From: Valencia hispanica
Lineage: Eukaryota; Chordata; Actinopteri; Cyprinodontiformes; Valenciidae
Assembly: GCA_963556495.2 (NCBI GenBank)
Contig: OY747704.1
Coordinates: 1,773,001 to 1,837,000 of the forward strand
Direction: 5' to 3'
DNA length: 64,000 bases
Part shown: positions 1 through 11,234 of the stretch, piece by piece
How positions within the stretch are numbered: the stretch's first letter is position 1
How the letters are laid out: each line of letters begins with the position of its first letter
Made by a program: the position numbers and the translations under genes
Notes under the pieces: generated by a model
What the model was told of the DNA's origin: nothing
What the model saw: only the letters and a program-made list of their open reading frames with translations
Database searches by the model: none

Positions 1-98
1 TCCCACAGTTCATAACTCTTTTCATCTCCGTCAAAACATAAACGATTCCATCGGCTCCCAAACTCTTTACTGGGCCCATAACCTGTTGGTGCAGCCAT
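1..98 (-). CDS. LTR-retrotransposon gag N-terminus (copia-like), partial
   Basis: Read on the minus strand, an ATG at 98-96 opens 32 codons that run off the left edge. The visible peptide includes WNRLCFDGDEKSYELW. A pattern of the F-D-G-x-x-x-Y-x-LW kind is typical of the start of copia-type gag proteins, which bind the element's own RNA and build its particle. Just upstream on the minus strand (about 99-120) is GGTATCCAGCTCT, loosely like the initiator-Met tRNA primer site used by copia elements, and 120-240 could be its LTR. The rest of the gene lies outside the window, so intactness cannot be judged. A host gene beginning here is possible but less likely. Confidence 0.4.
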   Translation of the reverse strand, partial: MAAPTGYGPSKEFGSRWNRLCFDGDEKSYELW

Positions 99-240
99 GC
101 TGAGCAAGAGCTGGATACCGGTAAATACGGGCGGAAATAAGACACACAGTCAGAATTCCGTTTGGCCTGGATGTGAGAGATTTATGTGAATGAGCAGCGG
201 CCATTTATTGATTATTGTGCACTGGTGTGTAGCCCCGCCC

Positions 241-1334
241 ACACCCCAGAAGTAGGTCAGTGAGTCACTTAAGAACACAACGTTAACAAGAAGGCATGAA
301 AAACCTTGATACTTTGATTACCATGTAAGTACCTATACACTGTGATGGGAATATTTGAAAGTAATTTAAATTAACTGATTAATTACATGTTGGTGAATGC
401 ATGTAGGGAATATGTCATTTAGAGATCATCAGAGTTTTTAAATAGATGTCAGTGAGGATCAGATTTAAGCAGGAGAACCTCTGACCTTATTCCCTTTCAC
501 TCTACAGTATGAAGTGTTTTAACGTCTTAAAAAAACCTTGAAAATCCCCACGACTCTGCTACCAGCACAAACCAACCTGACATATAGCCTGAACATAGCT
601 ATTTCGCGGTTTGTTAATAATAAATAATTCAGCCTTTCACCCATTGAATTGAATTTGACTTTCTCAAGTCCCCAAGAAAAGCAGATTGTACAAAGTCACA
701 CTATGGCCTGCACAGTGATTCTTCCTTTAATTGAATGGTCCACACTGCAGTAATGTTGCACACCTCCTGCAGGCAAATCAAACAATTACAGGCTAGAACT
801 AACTTGTTGTAGATGTTATCCTATTGTTTGTAGCTCCTCCCATGCTAACGACACAAGATGGACCCAGTGCCTGATGGGAGCTAGCTAATCAACATTTTAC
901 GCCAAATGTCATACTCTTTCCTGTCCTGTCCTGTCCTTTCCTCTCTCCATACTTGCAAGCATTGATGACGTATCAAACCATATGTATGATGATGACAATG
1001 TGGGTAATTTTGTTTTTCTTTTTATATGCCTTACAATTTAATTTTTATTAGTGGTGCCTAGACTCAGGTATCTCTGCCCAGACACACCTTGAATTAATGG
1101 AACCTGTGTAGCTCCAAAGACTGTAAAGACATTCCACTCTTCAGATATAAGGAGGTAATGCTGGGACCCATGTATTTTTTTCGATGTTTTTTATTTTTAT
1201 TCACTGTGATGAAACTGAAGTATGAGTAATTAGAACTACAGTTCTAAAACATTAAACACAATTAACACAATATCTCACTTGGATTTAAGTTGTTACTTTA
1301 ACTGGGCCATTCTAAAAGGTTAAAATCCCTTACA
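241..1334. other. no recognisable gene
   Basis: AT-rich noncoding sequence. It contains a short pyrimidine run (TCCTGTCCTGTCC near 920-940). I see no open frame, terminal repeat or known repeat family here. Confidence 0.5.
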
Positions 1335-1342
1335 GTTAGAAG

Positions 1343-2024
1343 TAGGGGTGGGCGATATAAAAAGTATAAGGTAGAAATGATATAAATTTAGCCAAAGGTA
1401 GAAATTCTGACTATACCAGCATACCAGATTGCTCATTTTGATGTCATCAAGGAGGATAAATACTGATCTTCAGTGTTCGTCTTTACACTACATATTGGAA
1501 GTTTGTTGTTTTCCATTTAACAGGGGAAAAAAACCTGTTGAACTTGAAGCATTTTTTTAAAGGTTTTTTGGGCCTGAGTGGCCTTTATTGACAGAGTTTT
1601 TGAAGTGGGAGAGGTGGGGGAAGACATGTGGCAAAGGTTGTGGGATAATAAATTTATAAGCAAGTAGCCAGAAAAGTGGACAATTTTGAACTTTGTGTGT
1701 TTAAAAAAAAAATTACATTTAGCTTTTAATTTATTTAAAATATTTTCATTTTCATGTTATGATAATTTTTGAGTTGCATTTTTGGGAAAAAAGATTTTTA
1801 TATTTTTTTTTTATGAATTTTGCAAAATAAATGTTCTTTAAATGGCATTCTACACTTTTTTTGAAGTTGTTCTGCTGCAATGTATCTGGAAAGTGAGTCT
1901 GTTCATAAACTATCATTTTGACATATAAAAAGAAACGAAAAAAATTTATTGCAATAGATATCGTTACCGCACATGCGTTAGATCATATTGAAATATAGAT
2001 TTGAGGTCATATTGCCCAGTCCTA
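1343..2024. mobile_element. short hAT-type DNA transposon (non-autonomous, MITE-like)
   Basis: The left end reads TAGGGGTGGGCGATAT. The right end, reverse-complemented, reads TAGGACTGGGCAATAT, a match at 13 of 16 positions. Both sides carry the same 8-bp flank GTTAGAAG (1335-1342 and 2025-2032). Eight-base duplications are the hallmark of the hAT superfamily. At 682 bp with no open frame it cannot encode a transposase and must have been moved in trans. The interior is very AT-rich. It holds a segment at about 1565-1640 (GGCCTTTATTGACAG and onward) that resembles another dispersed fish repeat and may be a secondary insertion. Confidence 0.75.
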
Positions 2025-2157
2025 GTTAGAAGCAAACATGTTGCATAGCACATTTTCAGCAACAAGGCAATTCAAAGGGTTTACAAAATTCCAAGGAAAA
2101 TAAAACATCCAACAAGCCAAAAATATAAAACTTGACAATGCAGTCGCATTGTAAGGG

Positions 2158-2845
2158 TGTTGTGTCGCAGATAGGTAGGATTTGGCTATGAATAATTATG
2201 AATAATTGCTTAGGGCAATTATTACTAAGATTAATAATTTTATGTAAAAATTACCAAGTTTAGGGGCACCATCCTGTTGAATTCCAGTAACATTTATATA
2301 TATATAGCCAAATTGTTCAGTCTCAGATAATTAAACAATATATGAAGGAATAAGTTCTAACGCTGTGGACATTAATTGTATGCATCACTCCAAGTAACCC
2401 CAGACAACTTCTCTTTAAGATAAGGGGACTTTATTTAGGAAATAGAAAATCCCATCTATTCTAAAGCATGCAAAAATTACTACAGATCTTAGACAATAAT
2501 AATAGGTGAACATTAAACACAATTAACATGAAATGAAATCAGTGAGACAGCTGAGGTTTGGGTCAGAAAAGGAGGGGGGGCCTCACTCCAGGAAGCCCAA
2601 ATGACAGATAGCCTAGGAGACAAAGTCATAAATCTCAGCTCTGTGCCAAGATGGAGGAGAGACAATGGAGCCTAAGAAAGAATCATAAAACTAGCTTTGG
2701 CTAAAGGAGCACATGGGGGAAGTGTCCATGTGGTAGGCCTCTGCTTTAGCGACAGACTAAAGACAATGGAGTTAAACTTTTCAGCTAAGACCAGCTAACG
2801 CAGGCCGGACCAAGCCCGACTCTGCCGACGGAGTTATCAGGGAGG

Positions 2846-2877
<32 letters not shown>

Positions 2878-3648
2878 AAACAAGAGGAAGGAAACAAGAA
2901 AGGCGTGATCTGCTCAGGATAAAACAGACAGTTTCAAAGACAGCAATTTCACAGCTCAGACTTATACGTGCGACGACGCAAAAATGAGCAAACAGGTACA
3001 GCGCTTAAAAACACTTTAACCAACAATGAACGAGATCTAACTCGTTAAAACTCTATTTTCTCTGTTTATCTATGCCCAGACACATTATTAGTATAAATGA
3101 ACCAGTTCAGTCCTACTTTGCCTTGAAGGAGGTCCAGTCCACTAGGAGGAGAGTGAATTGTGTCCGTAGTTGAGCAAGAAAAGGAAGAGTTATAAAAAAA
3201 TCCTGTACAGGATTTTAAGGACCGTGTGGCCCAAAGGCGGGCTGGATGGCCTGTAGGTCGACGTCTAACGAACTGTCTGGGAACAGTTCTGATATAGCTC
3301 ACACGAGATACACAAACCGTATGAGCACTTCGAAGCGAGTTCTTCCCGGGTCCAGCGGGTCAGAACAAAAGAGAATCTTCAACGGTGAGATGTCCTCTGT
3401 TCAGCAGTAGTTCATCCAAGAACTTCCAGCTGGAGAACAATTCAAAATGGGCGCGACTCCTCTTATAGCCCCCTTTGGCCATGATGTCATCGCCGATGTC
3501 ACCATGGGTGGTCACGGACCAATAGGAGTGTGTTGGGGGTCAGTGCTAGGATTGCTGGGAAATGTGGTCTGCTCAGTCCATTTTTGAAATAGCTCCCAGA
3601 CATCCAAAAGTCTGTTCAGTTCATCTAATGAGAAATGCAATCACAACA
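2158..3648 (-). mobile_element. solo LTR of an endogenous retrovirus/LTR element
   Basis: The plus-strand sequence begins TGTTGTGTCGCAG and ends ATCACAACA, so both ends carry the inverted TGTTGTG/CACAACA expected of an LTR. The flanking 5-mers are identical (AAGGG at 2153-2157 and 3649-3653), giving a clean 5-bp TSD. The minus orientation is inferred: CTATAAGAG near 3460-3470 would be the promoter TATA, and AATAAA near 2430 the poly(A) signal. No second copy adjoins, so this is a solo LTR left by recombination. It holds an (AG)n tract at the same internal place as the related copy at 10263. The open frame at 3066-3302 is not credible as a gene. Confidence 0.75.
2845..2875. repeat. (AG)n microsatellite inside solo LTR
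   Basis: Imperfect GA repeat within the LTR. The homologous LTR at 10263 carries a longer AG tract at the same place. Confidence 0.85.
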
Positions 3649-3653
3649 AAGGG

Positions 3654-4588
3654 TAAATTATTTTTCTACTTCAATAGCAGTATTTTTTGTGTGATTTTAA
3701 GTAGTTTTTTTACTGTGACTTCAAAACGATGTTAATACTTCCATAAGTTAACACTGAAGAAAAAATGACTCAACACCATAGGAGATGTACGTTTTTTCAT
3801 AGGCACAAACTGCAAGAATATAAAGTGTTGGTCAATATTGTAAGTTTTTTTTTACACTAGTCCTTGGTAAATAGGGTTCTGCATCAATAATATTGTTTCT
3901 AAATACAGTGGAGTATAACATGAGCATAAAGTTGTGCCTGCCTGATGGAGAACAGCTCTGCACTCATACTGTGGCGTACATAATTGTTCCTAAAGATGAT
4001 CAAAGAATTTTAAACAGAAAACAATGGAAATGAGGCCTAAGTATTGTTTCTCTTCGTAGCATGAATGGTTTTTCTTTTTCTGTAGTTTCATTTTATCTCC
4101 GAAGACTTAATCTCCAAAACGTTTAGACCTTGATCCTTAAATTTTCTGCTTCTATGCACTCACTGTGTGCAGTGTACACTTACAGCAAAATGTTTCCTTC
4201 TCATTCTGTATTGTTCCACTCCTGGTCTCACCCAGCCTCGGCTTTACTTTTTCTTATATCATTTGGCTGAGTGTTGTGCTGTCCACAGCAGCCTTGCACA
4301 TGAACAATCGATTACTGCAGAGTGTTCTTCCATACAGGTACTTGGAGCAGAGTAATGGATAGACTGCTGTTTCCCCCTCTGAGTTAACTGGAAGGCTTGC
4401 TGGTTATGATCACACACACTTCACTCTACTGGCAACACTTTCATCATCTAGTGCTGTTTCCTCTGGATCCTTATTTTCCCTCTGACCTTTTCATATCACC
4501 TTTTAATTTTTTTTCTCAGGGAAACCTAAACCAGTTCCAGTCTCCATAGGTGGTAGCTGGCTGGTAAAGATTAAACTTATTTCAATGT
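3654..4588. other. no recognisable gene
   Basis: AT-rich sequence between the solo LTR and the Kolobok-like relic. Two overlapping short frames at 4165-4362 look like chance. No repeat boundaries are seen. Confidence 0.45.
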
Positions 4589-4764
4589 TTAAAGTGCCCC
4601 TGGCATGAAATTTGCATTTTTTGAGTTTTTTGGTCATATTTGTTAGTTTCCCCAGCCTGCCTATGTCCCCTAAGGGGTTAAAATGACTGATTAGTGTTTC
4701 CTTTGTCCCCGGGTATGTCTGCCTACATAGTGAAATGAGCACTCAGAAACGGGCTGTTTTGCAG

Positions 4765-4822
4765 TTCGGCATATGACCTCACGTTTCGGCATATGACCTC
4801 ACGTTTCGGCATATGTCGTCAC
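4765..4822 (+). repeat. 20-bp tandem repeat, about three units
   Basis: The unit TTCGGCATATGACCTCACG is repeated nearly exactly, with a diverged third copy (ATATGTCGTCACTG). It lies inside the Kolobok-like relic near its left end. Confidence 0.8.
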
Positions 4823-5026
4823 TGAGTTCCAGCCAATTACCCCCTTCTCTAAACTTCACCCTCTAAGTCCCTCCCCCCGCGGCGCGTATTACAACCTAAA
4901 CAACGAGAGCTACAGTAAAAGGCAATAACAAACCGACAGCTTGGAGTCCAGATCGCATCAACACTGTCCTCCCCACTGAAAAGCTTGTGGATGGACTTTA
5001 TTTATGCATGGAATGTACCCGACTGA

Positions 5027-5167
5027 CTCCTGAAGCACGCGGTCATTTGTGGCAAACATTTCTCTGACGAATGTTTTATTAACTTGAGACAATACAGCAG
5101 TGGATTCGCAGATCGTCTTAAACTTTTACCAGGATCAATCTTTGGTGGTGCGCCACAAAATAAACTC
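5027..5167 (+). pseudogene. THAP zinc-finger remnant
   Basis: This frame encodes VICGKHFSDECFINL, then FADRLKLLPGSI. The C-x2-H-F-S-D-x-C-F block followed by L-K-x-x-P-G-S/A is the C-terminal half of a THAP DNA-binding domain (C2CH zinc finger). The N-terminal cysteine pair is not visible, and the frame then runs into a CA microsatellite, so the fragment is not functional. It sits inside a TTAA-bounded inverted-repeat element, which points to a transposase origin rather than a host THAP gene. Confidence 0.55.
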
Positions 5168-5228
5168 CGACCGCCACAGATCATTCAGCCTTTCCCTGCT
5201 CTCTCTTCGTCTCTCTGTCACTCACGTC

Positions 5229-5330
5229 TCTCTCGCACACACACGCACCCACGCGCACCCACGCGCACACACATACACATACACATACACACACACAAAC
5301 ACACACACACACTCACACACACACACACAT
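5229..5330. repeat. (CA)n-rich microsatellite
   Basis: Interrupted CA/CACACG repeat inside the Kolobok-like relic. It creates spurious open frames on both strands. Confidence 0.9.
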
Positions 5331-5915
5331 CCCCTTCCCTCCGTGCACAGCACGTCTGTCTGGATCACCTGTGGAAGACGTTCTCTACCTTTCTGGTTCC
5401 TCCTCAGGTGCCTCGCCGTCCGGATCAGATTCCGGATCAAATTGAAACGCCATTACAGTCGCCATAACAGTAGACGATAACTGAGCCATTACTGTCGTGG
5501 TGAAGCTAGATACGTAATGAGTACGGATGGATGATCAAATATTCATTTAGGGCCTGTAATTTGTAAACAGATTATTGTTCAACACACAATATAATTAGGC
5601 CTAAACCTAATTACATTTCATACATAATATTGGAATTTGGGCAATTTGTGGTGCGCAAATGCATGCCTGTCAATGCTTCATCAGATAAGGACGTTAGAGA
5701 CTCAATTGACAATAGAGGCGCATGGGTTGGGCCCCGCCCACCAAAACTCGGTCGTTCTGTGCTAATGCTAAAAGAAGGGCCACCTAGTAGGGGCTGTAAT
5801 TCTACAACAAGGCTGAATTACGGCAAACAATCCTTTAACACAGTATTAAGATACTTAGAGTGGGACTAAAAAGGGCCCAAACATCGCGGGGAATTTCATG
5901 CCAGGGGCACTTTAA

Positions 5916-7327
5916 GATATTATGAACAATAAATTGGCTGAATACTGTTTTGCTGAATGATGTCAAATGGGATCCTGTTGTTTAACGTACATTTCAACAG
6001 CAAAAACATATTGATAAGAACAATATCTGAATATTTCCCGTAAATATTTGTGTTTAGGAATGTTCTATTTTTAAAAATATTTCACCGAGATGTGTCTGCA
6101 GAATAAAATCCGACTCCAACAACTCTTTCCCTGGCTTTCTGACTGGAAGATCAATATTTAAAGAGGAGCAAAGAAGGTGGATTTGCGGTGCTCATCAACC
6201 ACAGATGATGTAATCAAGATGCTACTGTACTACTGCAAAATATTGTCTCTGCAGTCTTGGTATTGAGCTGTTGTCTGCAACTTTTCTTCCACATTATTTA
6301 TAAAGTTAGTTGACCTGTGTCAACAGCCATAAGCTGTTGCTGACTCTGCATGTGATGTCATCAACTCAAACATTGCTAAGCTACGACCACAACAGCCTAG
6401 CAAATTTAAGCAAATATCTACAGATTTTAAAAGTACCTCTTTCTCCTACACTTTAAACATTTCAACAATCTGTTGTCTACCCTACTACAGAATATAAAAC
6501 ATTGGATTATTTTTATGGAAATCCAAGGAATGCATTCACTTCCGTTGCAAGACCTGTTTTTGTCAACGTAGATCATAATATTATGGTGTACAGCATTTTG
6601 GGCTTCCTTGACTGGTAGCGCAAGGTGGTTTGTAAACAAATAAATGAAATGAAAATATTGTTTTTCTCTGCTTAGTATATAAACTCATACTTAAGAGATA
6701 ATCTGCCAAAACAGAAAGTCAGAAAATAGTCACAAAAATCTGAAAAAGCTCTGCATGGTTGTTTTGAGGAAGCAGACTGACATAAACAAAATACAGATTA
6801 AATAAATTCCAAGGTTGAGAGTTTGAGTGACTATAGTTCTCAGTAAACCATGCCCTAACAGTGAGGTTTTTCCGCAGCAAGAAAATCCTTAAACCACTAT
6901 TTAACAAGAGCAAAATAGCCTTCAGGGAGTCATTCATTTGTTAAGGAGATTTCAAAATAAATGAAAAATCATAACTACAACTGTAAGCCATTATCAACTG
7001 TAAGCCATTATCCAAATCCAATCTAACAAATTCACCCCTAGCTCCGCCCCTCCCTGCACATGCTTCTGCCTTTGTTCCATCAGCCCAGCTTCACCAAGTT
7101 TCTTTGCACTTCATCCGAGTTAGGAATTTGTAGGACAACGCAAAGTTCTGAAAGGTCTTGTAATTACAATGCATTTTGCAGATGGGTTGCAGTGCAACTC
7201 ATTTAAAAATAAGAATAAAAGATCAATGCCTTTATCTTAAAATATCCTAAATATTTGCAGACAACCATGTCTTCATCTGGACCAATGGAAACCTGTTCCA
7301 GTGTCCGTACATACAATGCTTTTTCCA
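5916..7327. other. no recognisable gene
   Basis: AT-rich sequence with no domain-like translation. A short direct duplication (AACTGTAAGCCATTATC) occurs at about 6979-7012. Frames at 6427-6639 and 6719-6937 look like chance. Confidence 0.45.
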
Positions 7328-7525
7328 TGTTGTGACTCAGATAGGTAGGTTTTGGCTATGAATAATTATGAATAATTGCTTAGGGCAATTATCAATAAGG
7401 TCAATAATCTTATGTCAAAATTACCAACTTTGGGGCACCACCTGGGTTCCAGGGAATATGATAATAGCCAAATAGTTCAGTCTCAGTTAATATTTATGAT
7501 AAGGCTGAGCTAATTAAACAACAGA
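7328..7525 (-). repeat. LTR fragment related to the solo LTR at 2158
   Basis: It begins TGTTGTGACTCAGATAGG and stays alignable with the plus-strand start of the 2158 LTR, through GGCTATGAATAATTATG and the GGGGCACC motif, for about 190 bp. It then loses similarity. The AT-rich sequence to about 8240 may be the rest of a diverged LTR, but no right end or TSD was found. Confidence 0.6.
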
Positions 7526-8299
7526 GGTTCTTGGAGTACTTTGAACTGCAAGTTACTACATATGTATGTGGAACAATGACAAACAATGACTTTCCAAAAT
7601 ACAAGAGTTTGTTACAAAAAGAATTCAACCTTCAGTTAAAATGCTTTAATCAACAAACTCCCTAAGCTAGTAACCCACAACTAAACTACTAAGTAAAAGA
7701 AGAATGAATAATAAAACTAACTTCCAAAGGTAAAACAGTAAAATGGACAAATATGCAAGAAAGTAGAAACAGTAACCAATAAATTGATTGTGATGTCACA
7801 GTTCAGTATGAGTATGTATTCTTGAAGACCAACACTGGTATTGTAGAGTTTTGGAACTGAAGCTAAATTAGTCTTGAACTAATTGTGATTAGCTTAAGAC
7901 TAATTAGCACCTTTTGGTTTATGTTCAAACAACCAATCCACAATGCAAAACAGATGTAAAGAACAAAGAATATTTGAAAGAAAGTAATGTTTCATTAAAT
8001 AATTTGCTGAATTAGAAATCAATAACCTTTGGAGAATTGTTTCTATTTTATGGATCAGTCACCGCAGTGATTGATCTAATTTAGTATTTTGACATACTAA
8101 GACGGCGGTTTCGGAAACGGCTTATACGATTAGTTTTTGGTAATTAACCTATCTATTTTAAAGCCGATCTGTACTTGCAATAACGTGGATAGCAATCTAA
8201 ATTGTTTATAAAGCACAGGCATTTTGCAAAGGCAGAACTCAACCTTGGTGTCTAATGTTTTTTATCGTTTGATAGTAAATACCAAAGATACCAAATGTT
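7526..8299. other. AT-rich, no gene seen
   Basis: Possibly the remainder of the diverged LTR starting at 7328. No open frame or boundary supports this. Confidence 0.35.
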
Positions 8300-9070
8300 G
8301 GGGTGGGTATAGATTTTCTCCTGGGATGGGGCTGGGGAGACTGCCTTGGGCTCCGTGGGGCTTGGTGGTGCTGCTGCAGCCATGGGCCTCGGGGTGGACA
8401 TGCCAGGGCCTACCTCCCTTGGTGGACCTTGGTGAATGGGGGTGCCTTTTGGAATCAGTTGGGGAGCTAGCTCCCTGGGAAGGCATTTTGTCCCTCAGTC
8501 CTTCCCTCCCCATCTCCAGACACCTCTATCCACCCGCTCCATTACTCTACCACTCATGTAGGTCTTTGAGGTATACTATGCTATATCACTGGGGTGCAGG
8601 AAGGGTTTCCATCTCCGCTACCCCGTGGCTGCCTGGGTCCCAATTTTACTATACACCTTAGACACTCTCACTTATAACATTCTCATGAGACACATGTATG
8701 CACTTTGGGGTAAGCAGGCTTTTCGGCAGCCAGATGAGAAGCTTTTCAATCAGCTTCACCTCTGGTGCCGGTGCACACCGTTATACTGCATATAGACACT
8801 AAGGGCTCGGGGTGAGGGTTGAGGAATGTGTGGTTGCCTTCCCCACATCCCATCTCTCTGTTTAAATACACATTATAACAACACACATCAACACCATACT
8901 CGAGCGGAAGGAGGGTGGCTAGGGGTCTTTCCACACCCCTGTTCGCTATTGGCCATCAGGGGCTGGGGTCCAGGAGGAGGAACAGGATCCGCCCTGGCAT
9001 AGCCGGTTACTGGCGGAGCCTGTGGGCTCGTCGCTGCGGCCCCACGGGCACCTGCTTTGTAGCTCCTGGA

Positions 9071-9766
9071 TCAAGTAAAATAAAATAAAATAAAACTTTA
9101 TTTATAAAGCGCTTTTCATACAAGAAGTTGCATCACAAAGTGCTTTACAGATTAAAATGACCCCACATAAAACCACATTCCCTTCCCTCCCCCACAGATT
9201 TAAAAGCATGGTCACAGTTATACCCCCCTCCCCCCAACCCAACTCCCATGCACACACACAGTTAAAAGCAACAGTAGAAAAGGACATTGGGCCAAGTGTA
9301 GATGAACCATGCAAGGAAACGCCATCAGAGGAGCCATCTTCCCCGGCAGCGGTAGATTAACAGCAGCAGCCGAGGCACCGACACAGGGCACCCAGTGGAG
9401 GCAAGGCCACGACCCCCACCTCCACCCAAGCTCCACCTGGAGAGCACCCAGGCAGCCACAGCCGACCACCGCTCCCGGGGCAGAGGGCTCCTACAGAGGA
9501 AACACTGGAACGGGGATTATGATAAATTAAAGTATAAAAATAAACAGTAAATTAATGTGCTAAGATTAAATAGTAAAACTGATAAAAAATAGAGTCATAT
9601 AAAACATGCAGAGCAATAAAACAAAGTAATAAATAATAATCAGTTAAAAGCTAGGCTAAAAAGGTGAGTCTTGAACTTGCTCTTAAAAACATGAATGTTC
9701 TCTGCAGCCCTGAGGTCCTCTGGCAGCCTGTTCCAGAGGTGAGGGCCATAAAACTGGAAAGACGCC
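9071..9766 (-). mobile_element. L2-clade LINE 3' end (5'-truncated)
   Basis: The plus strand starts with a (TAAAA)n tail and CTTTATTTATAAAGCGC, which is the reversed 3' end of an L2 LINE. The minus strand then matches the 3' part of the L2 copy at 34.7-35.6 kb, including its GC-rich 3'-UTR and the last ORF2 codons. The coding end translates to pieces such as FKSKFKTHLF and LWNRLPEDLRAAEN. Similarity stops abruptly at 9766, as expected for target-primed insertion with 5' truncation. It lies inside the GC-rich repeat and is therefore younger than it. Confidence 0.8.
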
Positions 9767-9989
9767 CCCAGGGGATGTTCCCCCAGGGGTTCCCTCTGCT
9801 CCTCTCTTAGGGGTGCGGTCAGCCATCCATTGCTAGGCCTGGAGCTCCTGTGCTTTGGGGGACCTTTGGGTTTTTATGGCTCAAATCTCCTTCGGGTCTT
9901 TGTCGATTCCTGGGAGGCAGATCGATGGCTTCTCACTCCAGCTATTGAACACTCGTATAGAGAAGCCTAATATGCACCAGTATGCTCAT

Positions 9990-10016
9990 AGACACACACA
10001 CACACACACACACACA
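9990..10016. repeat. (CA)n microsatellite
   Basis: About 13 CA units inside the GC-rich repeat. Confidence 0.9.
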
Positions 10017-10262
10017 GGTGTGGGGATTCTGGTGTTTACAGGTACATTCTTAGGCTTAGGTTACCATTACTAAATCTTGTATTAATTGGTACCATGAGAT
10101 TTTCGGTGACGCTGTTATTGTATTAATGTATCTATTTGTGGGTTGTGATTGTGTAGTTCTCAGTTTGCATTGTTTGTTTTGTTGTTGTTTTTTTCCCTCT
10201 CCCTGCCATCCTGCTGGTGTAGAGGGAGATAGTGATGTTTTCTTGTGTTTTCTTTGTTCCCC

Positions 10263-10887
10263 TGTTGTGCCGCAGACAGGTAGAATTTGGCTATGAATAA
10301 TTGCTTAGGGCAATTATTAAGAAGATTAATAATTTTATGTGAAAATTACCAAGTTTGGGGGCACCATCCTGGTGGATTCCAGGAATACACTAGCCAAATT
10401 GTTCAGCCTCAGTTTATGTTTATGATTACCAGCCTGATAAGGCTGAGATAATTAAAGAAATGAAGGAATAAGCCGGGGGGGCTGGTTGCAGAGTAGTCCG
10501 ATTTGAATCGCATTATCCAACAAGAGTAGTCGAGCTTCTGAAACTCCAGTTCGCTTTGATTCCAGCCGGAGTAAGGTGTATACATGCATTTTAAAAGTCT
10601 GATTTCAGTCGGACTAAGGCAATAATTCGAATTTCTCTTGCTGCATGTAAACGTACTGACAGATAGCCTAGGAGACAAAGTCATAAATCTCAGTTCTGTG
10701 CCAAGATGGAGGGGAGCACATGTAGTGTACGGAGACAAAAGGGCCACAAACTAGTTTTGGCTAAAATGGACAGAGCACATGGGCTGAAGCGTCCATGTGG
10801 AAGGCCTCAAAGAGAATGGAGTTAAACTTTTCAGCTAAGACCAGCTAACGCAGGCCGGATCGAGCCCGACTCTGCCGACGGTGATCA

Positions 10888-10977
<90 letters not shown>

Positions 10978-11234
10978 GGAAAAAGAGGAAGGGAAAAAAG
11001 AGGAAGGGAAAAAAGAAAGAAAGGTGTAATCTGCTCAGGATAAAACAGTTTCAAACACAGCAATTACAGCTCCAACTTATGCCTGCGGCGACGCAAAAAT
11101 GAGCAAACAGGTACAGCGCTTAAAAACACTTTAAAAAAACAATGAACGAGATCTAACTCCTTAAAACTCTATTTTCTCTATTTATCTCCGCCCAGACACA
11201 ATATTAGTATAAATGGACCTGTTCAGTCCTACTT
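10263..11234 (-). mobile_element. truncated copy of the 2158-type LTR
   Basis: It begins TGTTGTGCCGCAGACAGG and follows the 2158 LTR through the GGGGCACC motif, the AG tract and the CAGTTTCAAA and GAGCAAACAGGTACAGCGC blocks, up to CAGTCCTACTTT. It then diverges, so the promoter-proximal third is missing. Relative to the 2158 copy it carries about 180 bp of extra sequence at about 10473-10657 (ending ATGTAAACGTACTGAC). That is probably a separate small insertion. Confidence 0.7.
10897..10978. repeat. (AG)n microsatellite
   Basis: About 80 bp of nearly pure AG. It expanded at the same internal place as in the related LTR at 2158. Confidence 0.95.

Larger units (their letters stand above)
4593..5911. 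mobile_element. Kolobok-like DNA transposon relic (TTAA target site, THAP remnant)
   Basis: A perfect 20-bp inverted repeat starting AGTGCCCCTGGC lies at 4593-4612 and, reversed, at 5892-5911. It is bounded on both sides by TTAA (4589-4592 and 5912-5915). TTAA duplications are made by piggyBac and Kolobok elements. The interior encodes the tail of a THAP zinc finger, and Kolobok transposases carry THAP domains, so Kolobok is preferred. At 1.3 kb the element lacks the catalytic part and is non-autonomous. It also holds a 20-bp tandem repeat and a CA microsatellite. Confidence 0.65.
8300..10262. repeat. GC-rich dispersed repeat, split by an L2 insertion
   Basis: Unusually GC-rich for this window. 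The block at about 8751-8820 (TTCACCTCTGGTGCCGGTGC and onward) recurs at about 47909-47975, which shows it is dispersed. The GC-rich character resumes at 9767 after an L2 3' end (9071-9766), so the two parts probably form one copy. The longest frame (8224-8661) has no recognisable domain. I cannot name the family; it may be the untranslated end of a LINE or LTR element. Confidence 0.55.

Noticed and set aside
3066..3302. 78-codon minus-strand frame as a gene
   Set aside because: It lies wholly inside a solo LTR and has no domain-like pattern.
5084..5480. Two overlapping 126-127-codon frames as genes
   Set aside because: Most of their length is a translated CA microsatellite; only the first 35 codons of one frame have THAP meaning.
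8224..8661. 145-codon frame rich in Trp/Gly/Pro as a novel protein
   Set aside because: It falls in the GC-rich dispersed repeat, where stop codons are rare by composition, and shows no domain.
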